64,000 nucleotides of DNA from Sulfurimonas sp. HSL3-1 (GTDB taxonomy: Bacteria; Campylobacterota; Campylobacteria; Campylobacterales; Sulfurimonadaceae), in assembly GCF_039645995.1 (NCBI RefSeq), contig NZ_CP147920.1, positions 682,001 through 746,000 of the forward strand, in the 5' to 3' direction. The translations under genes and the position numbers were made by a program. Every line of letters begins with the position of its first letter. Within the stretch, counting starts at the first letter, position 1. The notes beneath the pieces are model-generated. The model made no database searches, was not told where the DNA came from, and saw only the letters and a list, made by a program, of their open reading frames with translations. Positions 24,651-32,840 of this stretch are shown here, piece by piece.

Positions 24651-25627
24651 TTCTGGTAGATGGTGTACTTGGGCACCAGCTTGAAGGGACGGTAGGACAT
24701 CTTCACCTTCTTGAGGTTTTCAAAGCCCATGTCGTCGCCGACGTTGATGTAGACGATGCCGTACCGCTCCTTGAGCAGTTTCGAAAATTCGCGGAAGATG
24801 AACTGGGCGCACCCCATCACTTCGAAATCGGTCTTTTCGATGATGACGCAGGCCGTATCGCCGCTGATGCGTTCGCCCGCCGTAAAGCCTTTGATCTCCC
24901 CGTCGATATAGATGACGAGGCCGAGCAGCCCCAGCTCCGTGTAGTGCTTGAGCATCCGTTTGACGGCGTGGCGCTCCTGGTGGATCCCCTCGAGGAAAAC
25001 TTCCGCCTCCTCCTTTGGCATATATTTCACCCGGTCCGCAACCCACTTGTTGAACAGGGCCATAATCCCCTCAAAGTGCTTCTCACTGTCGAGCTCCTCG
25101 ACGTAGGCGTCGGTGTAGGAGTTGCGGAAGCGGTTGATCTCGGTGCGCTTGGTGTGGTAGCTGTTACCCCGCAGCTCGATGAGCTTGTCGGCTTCATAGA
25201 CGTAATCGACGAGCTTCTTTTCGATAATGTAGTGTTCGAGCATCTCAAACATGCTTTGCGCCTCGTCTTCGCTCTGGACGAACTCCTCGACGGTGGACGC
25301 CTGCACGTAGTCGATGCGGGAGTAGTAGGGGGAGGAGTTGTTTGCGTTCATGATCTCGAAACAGCGTACGATCGCCTTGTCGACGTTCTTTTTTTTGCCG
25401 ATGGGCGGCAGCAGCATTGTCAACTCGCCTCCCGTGATGATGAAGAGACAGAAACATTTGTTGATGACGGCGTAAAAGCCGCTGCTGTTTCCCAGCCAGA
25501 TATAGTTGGCGGCAAAGGTGTAGTCGCTGATGTCGACGTCGATTTTGCGCAGCTGTTTTTCAAGAACGGGTTTGGCTTTGAGGCCGAAGGGTTTGAGTGC
25601 CTGTTTGTTGATGACGAGGTTCGCCAT
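24647..25627 (-). CDS. DUF2156-family GNAT-fold protein
   Basis: A 326-residue cytosolic protein with the two-lobed GNAT-like fold of DUF2156, the family related to the catalytic part of phosphatidylglycerol lysyltransferases. Seen features: an N-terminal lobe with FAANYIWLGNSSGFYAVI, the AELTMLLPPIG-like strand ELTMLLPPIGKKK, and a C-terminal lobe with YIDGEIKGFTAGERISGDTACVIIEKTD and a final INVGDDMGFENLKKVKMSYRP. No membrane flippase domain is attached. The acceptor substrate is unknown. It forms an operon with the acetyltransferase gene just downstream (ATGA overlap). The AAAGGA before its ATG is rather far (12 nt). Confidence 0.72.
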   Translation of the reverse strand: MANLVINKQALKPFGLKAKPVLEKQLRKIDVDISDYTFAANYIWLGNSSGFYAVINKCFCLFIITGGELTMLLPPIGKKKNVDKAIVRCFEIMNANNSSPYYSRIDYVQASTVEEFVQSEDEAQSMFEMLEHYIIEKKLVDYVYEADKLIELRGNSYHTKRTEINRFRNSYTDAYVEELDSEKHFEGIMALFNKWVADRVKYMPKEEAEVFLEGIHQERHAVKRMLKHYTELGLLGLVIYIDGEIKGFTAGERISGDTACVIIEKTDFEVMGCAQFIFREFSKLLKERYGIVYINVGDDMGFENLKKVKMSYRPFKLVPKYTIYQK

Positions 25628-25757
25628 GGGGGTGGTGTGTCCTTTGCGAGGGAGAGATTTTAATGGAATTCTACTCCGCTTTTCGCTGTTTGCGTCAAGG
25701 AAATTTTTTGGGCCCGGAAGGGGCGGAAAACAGGGCGTTATGCAATCGACGACACAG

Positions 25758-25763
25758 TATAAT
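25758..25763 (+). promoter_or_regulatory. -10 box TATAAT upstream of the FTR-like gene
   Basis: A perfect TATAAT lies 22 nt before the ATG of the FTR-like gene, in the divergent spacer after DUF2156. No good -35 hexamer is visible at 16-18 bp, as is common in Campylobacterota promoters. Confidence 0.5.
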
Positions 25764-25785
25764 GCCCCTGTAAAAAGGATTGACG

Positions 25786-26445
25786 ATGCTAAAAATGATG
25801 ATCGGTTTTATGAAAGATTACTGGAAGTACCGCGACGCGGTCAAAAAGCAGCACCGCTGGATCGTGAAGTATGCCGCGCAGAAGGGGTATGCGATCAACC
25901 CGAGCCTGATGATGAGTAAGAACCTCGAAGTGTGGCTGAGCGAGATGGAGGCGACCTTCGGCAAGCGCTACTGCCCCTGCTTCGAGCCATCCGGTGATGC
26001 GAAACTGGACAAGCAGATGTGCTGCCCCTGCGAATTCATCGACGACGAGATCGACGAGTACGGTACCTGTCACTGCGCGCTTTTCGGCCGGGGGGACCTT
26101 GACAAGGCGGGCTGGAAGGCGTCGTCGCAGCGCCTGATGGGAGAGTACCGCGTACCGTTGAACATGAAAGAGGGCGTCCTCGACACCCGCGGCATGCCCC
26201 TCGACCCGCGCCGCGGCCTGCCCATCCCCGACGCCATGCACCAGATGAAGGCAACGCTCAACGGCTACGGCGGCAAGACGTTGAAGATGATCGTCGAACG
26301 TGACCAGGAGGCAAAGAACCTGGAGACCATTGCCGCCTTCCGCGGCTACGGTTTTTCGAAAACGGCGTCGGATGACGGGATCACCGTGACCCTGGACCTG
26401 GAGAACAAAAACGCGCAGGGCGCATCGGGCAGCTGCGGGCAGTAA
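25786..26445 (+). CDS. Ferredoxin:thioredoxin reductase catalytic-domain protein with C-terminal extension
   Basis: A 219-residue protein. Residues about 5-100 match the FTR catalytic subunit: C63-P-C65, C80-P-C82 and C95-H-C97, the CPC/CPC/CHC pattern that holds a [4Fe-4S] cluster next to a redox disulfide; an extra Cys (C79) precedes the second motif. A linker follows, and then residues about 155-210 (MKATLNGYGG...GITVTLDLE) show a beta-alpha-beta pattern reminiscent of TusA-like or small ferredoxin-like folds, without the TusA CxP motif. FTR passes electrons from ferredoxin to thioredoxin-type disulfides. No FTR variable subunit is nearby. The ATG at 25786 has AAGGA 6 nt upstream. Confidence 0.7.
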   Translation: MLKMMIGFMKDYWKYRDAVKKQHRWIVKYAAQKGYAINPSLMMSKNLEVWLSEMEATFGKRYCPCFEPSGDAKLDKQMCCPCEFIDDEIDEYGTCHCALFGRGDLDKAGWKASSQRLMGEYRVPLNMKEGVLDTRGMPLDPRRGLPIPDAMHQMKATLNGYGGKTLKMIVERDQEAKNLETIAAFRGYGFSKTASDDGITVTLDLENKNAQGASGSCGQ

Positions 26446-26547
26446 GCCGCCGCCCCCACTTTTGCACGTCCGCAGGGATTTTTAAATCTCAAGGGATTTT
26501 TCCTATACTGCAAATATTGATATATAATAGTGCAAAAGGGGGATAAG

Positions 26548-26856
26548 ATGAAAAAACTTGCACTTATTCTGGGATTGACCCTATCACTGCTGGCGGCGGA
26601 CAAATGCGCTGTCTATGCCGTAAAATACCAGGAGATCCCGCAGATCAAGGTCGTCACGATCAACGGTTCGTCCACCTGCGAAACGGGGACGGTGGTCATC
26701 AAAATCTATGACGGGAAAGGGCAGTTCCTCCAAAAAATCTCCGCCCCGATCGAAAACAGCGCCTTTTCAACGCAGTTTGAAGGCACAGCGGCAAAAGGCC
26801 TGCGCTTCAAACACTCGGTACTGGATAAAGACGGAAACGTGCTGGATCGCTACTGA
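26548..26856 (+). CDS. Small exported protein of unknown function
   Basis: About 102 residues: a Sec signal peptide (MKKLALILGLTLSLLAADK, cut after LAA or nearby) and a short beta-rich domain with two cysteines (C26 region and STCETG) that could form a disulfide. I do not recognise the family. The start at 26548 follows AAAGGGGGATAAG, and a TATATAATAG promoter-like sequence sits about 25 nt upstream, so it is probably monocistronic. Confidence 0.6.
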   Translation: MKKLALILGLTLSLLAADKCAVYAVKYQEIPQIKVVTINGSSTCETGTVVIKIYDGKGQFLQKISAPIENSAFSTQFEGTAAKGLRFKHSVLDKDGNVLDRY

Positions 26857-27052
26857 GCGGTGCGGACGCACTCTATCGGATCCCCGGTTTAAGGGGCTTC
26901 CGATGGCGTCACTCTGCAATGAAGATTAATCTGGAAAGTTGCTTGTTAACTCTACTGGATACTCAGAAGTGGGCCCGGTGAGATTGTAGGCAGATATGGT
27001 TTTCACAGTAAAATTCATCGCCCAGCTGAGAAGCTTCGCGCTATAATAAAGG

Positions 27053-27892
27053 ATGCTTCTCTATAAATATTTGACTCCTGAACGTACTGACGTACTCCAC
27101 AACAAATCAATAAGACTAACACAGATAAATCTGTTAAATGATCCTTTTGAATATATCATCAATGTTAGTGCTGAAAAAAAGACGATGGCAGAATATTTGC
27201 ACAAACATAGACTCAATGAACTCAAGGCAGAAGTCTTTAGACAAAATCCATACCTGACACAAATATCAAATACAATCGATTGGAAAAATCAGATTGAAGC
27301 TTTTTGTACACACGATACTTTGCATGAGCTTATTCATTGGGAGAATGTACTGGAGAATGTGATTAATAAAATAAGCTCGCACGGTGGTGTTCTTTCAATG
27401 ACTGAAGATCGAAATAACAATTTGATGTGGTCTCATTATGCAATGGAACATACTGGTTTTGTCGTTGGCTTTGATACATCAACTCCAATGATTGAAGGAG
27501 GCGGATTTAAGCCTGTGTCATATCAAGATGAAACCGTGAGAATGCATTTTACAAAAGTTGAAGAAATAGAAGATGTACGTGCTCATGAAAAGAGTAAAGA
27601 TAAAGAATATTGGATGAGTGCAATGTATGTAAAGAGTACGGATTGGTCTTATGAAAAGGAATGGAGACTTACTGGCCCATTTTCTTTGTGCAAGGAAGTT
27701 AAGCCCCTTGTCTATTTGCTGCCATTTGATCCTAGATCAGTAAAAGAGATTATTTTGGGGTGCAGGGTATCTACTGAAACTGAAGAAAAAATACGTAAGT
27801 TACTTGCACAAGATAAGCAGTTGGAACATGTTGAACTGTATAGGGCAAAAAAAGATCCAAGAAAATTTCAGCTGATTATCGAGCCATGTTAA
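27053..27892 (+). CDS. DUF2971 protein, AT-rich, probably acquired
   Basis: A 279-residue protein that opens with LYKYLTPERTDVLHNKSIRLTQINLLNDPFEY, the hallmark of DUF2971, and has SMTEDRNNNLMWSHYAMEHTGFVVGFD in the middle. DUF2971 proteins are scattered among bacteria and phages, often in accessory or defence settings, with no proven biochemistry. Its DNA and codon use (AAA, ATA, TTA-rich) are clearly more AT-rich than every neighbour, so recent transfer is likely. A TATAAT at 27042-27047 lies only 5 nt before the ATG, hinting at a leaderless message. It is convergent with the nuclease gene. Confidence 0.72.
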   Translation: MLLYKYLTPERTDVLHNKSIRLTQINLLNDPFEYIINVSAEKKTMAEYLHKHRLNELKAEVFRQNPYLTQISNTIDWKNQIEAFCTHDTLHELIHWENVLENVINKISSHGGVLSMTEDRNNNLMWSHYAMEHTGFVVGFDTSTPMIEGGGFKPVSYQDETVRMHFTKVEEIEDVRAHEKSKDKEYWMSAMYVKSTDWSYEKEWRLTGPFSLCKEVKPLVYLLPFDPRSVKEIILGCRVSTETEEKIRKLLAQDKQLEHVELYRAKKDPRKFQLIIEPC

Positions 27893-28351
27893 TCATTTGC
27901 ACCACGCTTTCGTCTTTGTCCCGCCGTCGTACCGTACCGCCAGACCGCTGTCCATCAGGCTCTGTCCGACGCTTTGCCCGTCCACATAAACATCCGCCAC
28001 GATCCGGAAATACTTCCCGCGCTTCATATTCCGAAGCTCGATCGTTGTTGCGCCGCGGAGCATGGCGACCGTATGCTGTTTCGCACGATGCGCCAGACGT
28101 TTTTCCGCCGGGCACTTCCCCCGCATTTCCGGGGTGTCGATGCCGTTGATCCGGATCCCGATGCGTTCGCCTATTAATGGGGGCCATGCGTTGACCGTCG
28201 CCCGGAAGGTGTCGCCGTCATAGACGCTGGTGACTTCGTCGACGATGACGGAACCGAAGTTTTTGTTATTGATCGAAGCGGCGTTCAGGGTGAAGCATAA
28301 GAGGAGAATAGTCAGGTGTGTTTTCAATAATATTCGTACTTTATATTCCAA
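27893..28351 (-). CDS. Exported thermonuclease-like (SNase) protein
   Basis: Up to 152 residues: a signal sequence (LTILLLCFTLNAA) followed by one SNase OB-fold domain. Active-site features resemble staphylococcal nuclease: VYDGDTFRA, RINGIDTPEMRGKCP and RNMKRGKYFRIVADVYVDGQSVGQSLMDSGLAV. The first possible start is a TTG at 28351; an in-frame TTG at 28327 (MKTHLTILLL) gives a neater signal peptide, so the exact start is uncertain. It lies between tRNA-Thr and the AT-rich DUF2971 gene, convergent with the latter. A role in degrading extracellular nucleic acid is likely. Confidence 0.75.
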   Translation of the reverse strand: MEYKVRILLKTHLTILLLCFTLNAASINNKNFGSVIVDEVTSVYDGDTFRATVNAWPPLIGERIGIRINGIDTPEMRGKCPAEKRLAHRAKQHTVAMLRGATTIELRNMKRGKYFRIVADVYVDGQSVGQSLMDSGLAVRYDGGTKTKAWCK

Positions 28352-28369
28352 TAGAATTGGGTTTGATGG

Positions 28370-28446
28370 TGGTGCTGATGGGGAGACTCGAACTCCCGGC
28401 CTCTTGATTACGAATCAAGTGCTCTAGCCGACTGAGCTACATCAGC
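28370..28446 (-). tRNA. tRNA-Thr (anticodon CGT)
   Basis: A full cloverleaf can be drawn on the minus strand: acceptor GCTGATG/CATCAGC with discriminator A and encoded CCA; D arm GCTC...GAGC; anticodon arm CTTGA-TTCGTAA-TCAAG with anticodon CGT; T arm GGGAG-TTCGAGT-CTCCC. It is 77 nt including CCA. CGT reads ACG, threonine. Confidence 0.97.
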
Positions 28447-28478
28447 ATTCGGGGGGCGGCATTATACGATGCAATCGC

Positions 28479-29489
28479 TTATTCTGCAAGGGTAAGGAGA
28501 TGGTCTGCGGCAAAATGGGCCGCGCCGTCGAGGGCCGTTTCGGGGTTGAGCGACACCCGAACGGGCATCGCCTCGAGCAGGGGGGCAAAACGCCCCTTCG
28601 CGCGGAAGGCGTCCATAAAGTGCTGCTGCAGAAAGGGGAGGATCTTCGGTGCGATCCCGCCGCCGATATAGACGCCTCCCGTGGCCATCGTTTTAAGCGC
28701 AAGGTTGCCCGCTTCGGCCCCATAGATCGCTGCAAAGAGCGCGAGGGTTTCTCTGCAGAGCGCATCGCCATGCAGCAGGGCCCCCTCGCTTATTTTCGCG
28801 CTGCGGTCCTCCCCGGCTGGCAACTCCCGCATGAAGGCGGGTTCCGGCGCAACTTCCGTCTCTTTTAAAAAGTCGTAGAGGGTATGGACACCGGGACCGG
28901 AGAGCACGCGTTCGGTACTGACATGATCGGGGTGGCGGCCCCGGAGCCAGCTGAGCAGTTTTTGTTGCAGGTCGTCGGCGGGGGCAAAATCGCAGTGTCC
29001 GCCCTCCGAGCCGACCGGCCGGTAGTGCTGCCCGTCGGAGAAGAGCATCGCTTCGCCCAGGCCCGTTCCCGCGGCAATGACGGCGCGGTTGCCTACGGCG
29101 GCGCCGGCACCGTCGTTGAGGTCGGTGAAATCGGCGTCGTCGAGGTAGAGCATCCCGTACGCGGTCGCCTCGAGGTCGTTGAGGAGCCTGACCCTCGGGG
29201 TATCAAGCTTTGCCTGCAGCGCCGCGGTGTCGATTTCCCAGGGGAGGTTCGTCGTTTTGCAGACGCCGCCGACGACGGGGCCGGCGATGCCGAAACAGGC
29301 GGCATCGATCCGGGCGATCGCGGATGTATCCAAAAAAGCATCGATCACCGAGGTGAAATCGTCATGATCGCCGCTGGCATACTGCCGTTTCGTTTCGATC
29401 TCGAGGCCGCCGTCACGGTAGCGGTAGAGGGCGAGATTCGTCTTGGTTCCGCCGATGTCGCCGGCAAGGATCAGGGGCGAGCGAGTCAT
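28479..29489 (-). CDS. glk: Glucokinase
   Basis: ATP-dependent phosphorylation of glucose, cytosolic. 336 residues, in line with E. coli Glk (321). The phosphate-binding LAGDIGGTKTNLAL at the N-terminus, CFGIAGPVVGGVCKTTNLPWEID, LLNDLEATAYGM, and GSEGGHCDFAP with the ligand residues are present, as is GGVYIGGGIAPKIL. Its start overlaps the stop of the upstream GH15-like gene as ATGA, so the two are co-translated. This suggests glucose released from a glucan is trapped as glucose-6-phosphate. Confidence 0.9.
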   Translation of the reverse strand: MTRSPLILAGDIGGTKTNLALYRYRDGGLEIETKRQYASGDHDDFTSVIDAFLDTSAIARIDAACFGIAGPVVGGVCKTTNLPWEIDTAALQAKLDTPRVRLLNDLEATAYGMLYLDDADFTDLNDGAGAAVGNRAVIAAGTGLGEAMLFSDGQHYRPVGSEGGHCDFAPADDLQQKLLSWLRGRHPDHVSTERVLSGPGVHTLYDFLKETEVAPEPAFMRELPAGEDRSAKISEGALLHGDALCRETLALFAAIYGAEAGNLALKTMATGGVYIGGGIAPKILPFLQQHFMDAFRAKGRFAPLLEAMPVRVSLNPETALDGAAHFAADHLLTLAE

Positions 29490-32400
29490 TCGAATCCTTC
29501 GTGCAGAAGATGGCGGAAGGCTTCAACGAAAGCGCTTTCCGTGTCGCGGGGGGAGCGGTGGTAAAAAGCGTCCCACGCCTGTCCGCGCTGCTCATTGTAA
29601 TGGGCGTCCCCGTGCTCCTTGGTCCAGGCGATGCGCACCGCGTGGCCGATAAGCACATCCAGAACGATATCGTTTTCGACCTTCAAGTCTGGGTTCTGCC
29701 GAAACAGCCAGGTGAGGCTCTCGATCGCCTCGAGGTTGAGCTGACGGTACTCCGGGGCTTGAATGCCCTGCAGCAGGGTGTCTATGCGCAGTTCGAAGCT
29801 GCGTTCGCCGGCGGTGGTATCGAGGGTCTGCTCGCTTCCGACGCGGTTGGCGATGTCGTATTTGTCCCCGATGACGATGCCGCTGCACTGCTGCAGCAGA
29901 TACCAGACATCCTTGTAGAAACGTTCGGCATGGTGCCCGATCAGCCCGGCGTCATGACGCCACTGCATCCAGTTCTCCACCTGCGAGAGTTCCGTGATCC
30001 TAGCGACGGATTTGAGCTGGGAAAAGCCCGAGGCACGGAGGTTTTCCATCTCGTTCATGCGGCGCCGTTCGGTGGCGAAGGTCTGCAGCACCTCCCGCAG
30101 GCGGTGCAGGATCTCGTGAGGGGAGAGGGTGAGCAGGGTTTCGTAGGCGTCGCCCATCGGCAGCTGCATTTCCCGGCTGATACGGCTGACGAGCAGCTGC
30201 ACAAAGTACCAAGTGCGCAGGGTAATGAGCTGTTCGAAGAGCTCCGGCTCGATGCGGATGAGGTGACCCAGATGGAGAATGATCTCCTGGGTCAGGACGG
30301 TCTCTGCGGCGCTGTTGCCACAGTAGGCGTAGATGGTCTCCACGATGGCCGTACTCTCCGCGGGGTGGCAGAAGGTCGCCTTTTCAAAGTAGGCGCGCCC
30401 GACGGCAAGGCGTTTCTGGCGAATGACGATATCGAGCAGGACGTCTTCGAGGCGCTCATCGTAGCGGTAAAGCAGGTCCGCCAGTCGGCGCACGGCCGCC
30501 CAGTCGTGGCGGGCGGAGGCGGTTTCATACTGCTGCTGCGCGATCGTTTGGAGTGATTGCTCCCCCCGGACGGTCGGCACCGCAAACGCTTCGCCGCGGC
30601 GGCGCCAGAGCTGCTGCAGCGCTTCGACGGCGCGGGGATCAGGGGTGAGCGGATGGAGGAGTGCCACAAGGGCATCGTCGTCGAGCTGCCCGATCTCCTG
30701 GCGTGCGGCATAGGAGAGATGATAGTGCTCCTGTGCCGCGGCATCGTGCGGGCGGGTCTCCCCATCGGGGCGGAACTGCGGCGGTTCGGGCCGGAAGGCT
30801 TCGCGCTGCCCCATCTGTTCGCGGGATGCGGCGGTGAGGAGGGTATGAAGCGGACCGGATTGTACCGCCGTACCGCAGCAGCGGCCCGATTCGACGGCGC
30901 GCAGCAGCTCGAGGACGCTCTCCTGCGTTGCCGCTTCGAGCATGTCGTCGCGCACGAGCAGGAGCATGAGGGGCCGGCCGGCCTGATCCCAGTTCTCGGC
31001 CAGGAACTTCAGCGACGAGCGGATATGCTCGACGAGCAGACGGTTGTCGTAATGGAAGTAAAAGGCTTTGGGGTCGAAGTGGTAGGGGAGAAAGACGTAG
31101 GTCTCGTCGCCCACCTGGTAGAGCCGGGAGGTCGTGATGGTACGCGAGACCTGCTGCGGCCGGCCCGTGAGGTGCAGTTTCCGGTTGGCACCGACGCTGC
31201 TGAAGAGCCGCGAGAGTTCCGAGGCGTGCAGGACCTGGGCCGGTGCCGCTTCTTCAAGGGTTTCGCTACGGATACCGAGGGCGTGCAACCGATCCTTGAT
31301 GGCTTGGCTTTCGGCGACAACGGCGACGAGGGGGGTGGTCGTCCGTATCGCGCCGACACGTTCGCGCCGCCGGAGCGGGTCGATGTCATCGGGAATGAGG
31401 AGGCCGTCGTCGAGCAGGGAAGCAAGCAGGTAGAGGCTCTGGGCCCAGACGAGGGGAACATTCTCATTGGGGCGGCGCTCCTGGGAACCGGGCGCGGCTT
31501 TTTCCGCTTCGATCGCCGCTTCGGGGACGATGTAGAGCTCCGGCAGGAGGCTTATCCCTTCCACCTCGACAAAGAGGGGCTCCAGTTTGGCTTTCCACTC
31601 CCCGGCGGCTTCCGCGTCTCCGCGCAACAGGGCATCAAGCATCAGGTAGGTAAAGAAGAGCGGCCACTCCGATTCGATGTGCTCGAACTGTCGCAGCTCC
31701 TCGGCCTCGTAATGGAGCCGGGAAGTGTCTTCGAGCACGCTCTGGTGGCCGTCGAGCAGAAAGCGCTTGCACCCAAAGCGGCCGGCGAGCTTTTTGCGAA
31801 TCTTCTGGGCCGTTTTGTTCACAAGTTCCGCATCCTCGACGGCGTAGGCGGGGTAGCCGATGATGGAGAGCAGCGCCGCATCGGTCTCCTTGGAGGTCGA
31901 TTCGCGCGGCAGGAGGCCGTGCAGGGTGAAGCGCGAGCGCGCGACGTCGCTGGCGACGACGTGGATGACGCCCTCGAGGCCCCGCGCGGTGCCGTAAAGG
32001 TTGAACCCGTCGAGGGCCTCCAGGGCGGCCTTTGCCATCCCGACCGAGCTGCAGTTGATCTCGGGGTCGCCGTGGTTGATCTTGTTGCCCCGCTCCCAGA
32101 TGCCGTAATCGGGGGTGGCATAGGTGCGGCTGATATAGTGCACGAGGTTCTGGACGAAGTCGACCTCGTCATCGCTGTAGATGATCTGCAGGCCCGAGGC
32201 CGTCATCTGGGCAAGCATCAGCAGGAACAGGGAGGTGGCATCGAGCTGCAGGTGCCCCCACTCGTTGTCGCCGACGACCGCGAGGCCGCTCTGGGTGCCG
32301 TACTTGGCGTGCAGGGCATCGAGGGGGTTCTGGGTGCGTTTGAAGCGTTCGACACGGTCGGATTGGCGCATCATCGCCGTCAGCACACCACGCATCAGCT

Positions 32401-32644
32401 TGACGACGCTGAGCGAGAGCGAAAGGGTACGGGCGTTGGCGGGGTCGTGCCGCTTGTAGGCCAGGGAGAGGCCCCAGACGCAGAGGATGCTGTAGACGTT
32501 GTCGCGGACCCAGGCGTCGGTGTAGTCGCCGTGCGCATTGACGGCGGTACTGGCGGGCAGAAGTCCCGTCACGGCGTCCTGACGCTCGAGAATGATCTTC
32601 GAGACGGCGTCAAAGCGTTCTGAAAGGCGTGCTTCGAATGTCAT
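29486..32644 (-). CDS. GH15-like / phosphorylase-kinase-alpha-beta-like glucan protein
   Basis: A 1052-residue cytosolic protein (no signal peptide) whose first 350 residues match the (alpha/alpha)6 GH15 glucoamylase/phosphorylase b kinase regulatory fold: TAVNAHGDYTDAWVRDNVYSI, YGTQSGLAVVGDNEWGHLQLD and GIWERGNKINHGDPEINCSSVGMAKAALE. The remaining two thirds is a helical region typical of the kinase regulatory subunit homologues found in cyanobacteria and some autotrophs. Whether it still hydrolyses glucan cannot be told by eye. I start at the ATG at 32644 (MTFEARLSERF). It is in an operon with glucokinase (ATGA overlap), so a role in storage-glucan use is likely. Confidence 0.68.
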   Translation of the reverse strand: MTFEARLSERFDAVSKIILERQDAVTGLLPASTAVNAHGDYTDAWVRDNVYSILCVWGLSLAYKRHDPANARTLSLSLSVVKLMRGVLTAMMRQSDRVERFKRTQNPLDALHAKYGTQSGLAVVGDNEWGHLQLDATSLFLLMLAQMTASGLQIIYSDDEVDFVQNLVHYISRTYATPDYGIWERGNKINHGDPEINCSSVGMAKAALEALDGFNLYGTARGLEGVIHVVASDVARSRFTLHGLLPRESTSKETDAALLSIIGYPAYAVEDAELVNKTAQKIRKKLAGRFGCKRFLLDGHQSVLEDTSRLHYEAEELRQFEHIESEWPLFFTYLMLDALLRGDAEAAGEWKAKLEPLFVEVEGISLLPELYIVPEAAIEAEKAAPGSQERRPNENVPLVWAQSLYLLASLLDDGLLIPDDIDPLRRRERVGAIRTTTPLVAVVAESQAIKDRLHALGIRSETLEEAAPAQVLHASELSRLFSSVGANRKLHLTGRPQQVSRTITTSRLYQVGDETYVFLPYHFDPKAFYFHYDNRLLVEHIRSSLKFLAENWDQAGRPLMLLLVRDDMLEAATQESVLELLRAVESGRCCGTAVQSGPLHTLLTAASREQMGQREAFRPEPPQFRPDGETRPHDAAAQEHYHLSYAARQEIGQLDDDALVALLHPLTPDPRAVEALQQLWRRRGEAFAVPTVRGEQSLQTIAQQQYETASARHDWAAVRRLADLLYRYDERLEDVLLDIVIRQKRLAVGRAYFEKATFCHPAESTAIVETIYAYCGNSAAETVLTQEIILHLGHLIRIEPELFEQLITLRTWYFVQLLVSRISREMQLPMGDAYETLLTLSPHEILHRLREVLQTFATERRRMNEMENLRASGFSQLKSVARITELSQVENWMQWRHDAGLIGHHAERFYKDVWYLLQQCSGIVIGDKYDIANRVGSEQTLDTTAGERSFELRIDTLLQGIQAPEYRQLNLEAIESLTWLFRQNPDLKVENDIVLDVLIGHAVRIAWTKEHGDAHYNEQRGQAWDAFYHRSPRDTESAFVEAFRHLLHEGFE

Positions 32645-32840
32645 GATGGCTGTCGTCCCGGAAGAGAATATTGTAAGAACGATGATAGCATATCCGCGTT
32701 TCCTGGGAGGGGGAAGGGTGGCGTTTTTTTGAGCAGACGCGCGCAGTTGAATCTCCCCATAGACAAGGCGCCGACGCAGGGAGGCTAGAGCTTTGCATAA
32801 GCCAAAAAGGGATAGAATTGTCCGAAAAAACGGGAGCCCC

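Noticed and set aside
27893-28446. Integration site at tRNA-Thr for a genomic island
   Set aside because: No repeat of the tRNA 3' end is found on the far side of the AT-rich gene, and no integrase is present.
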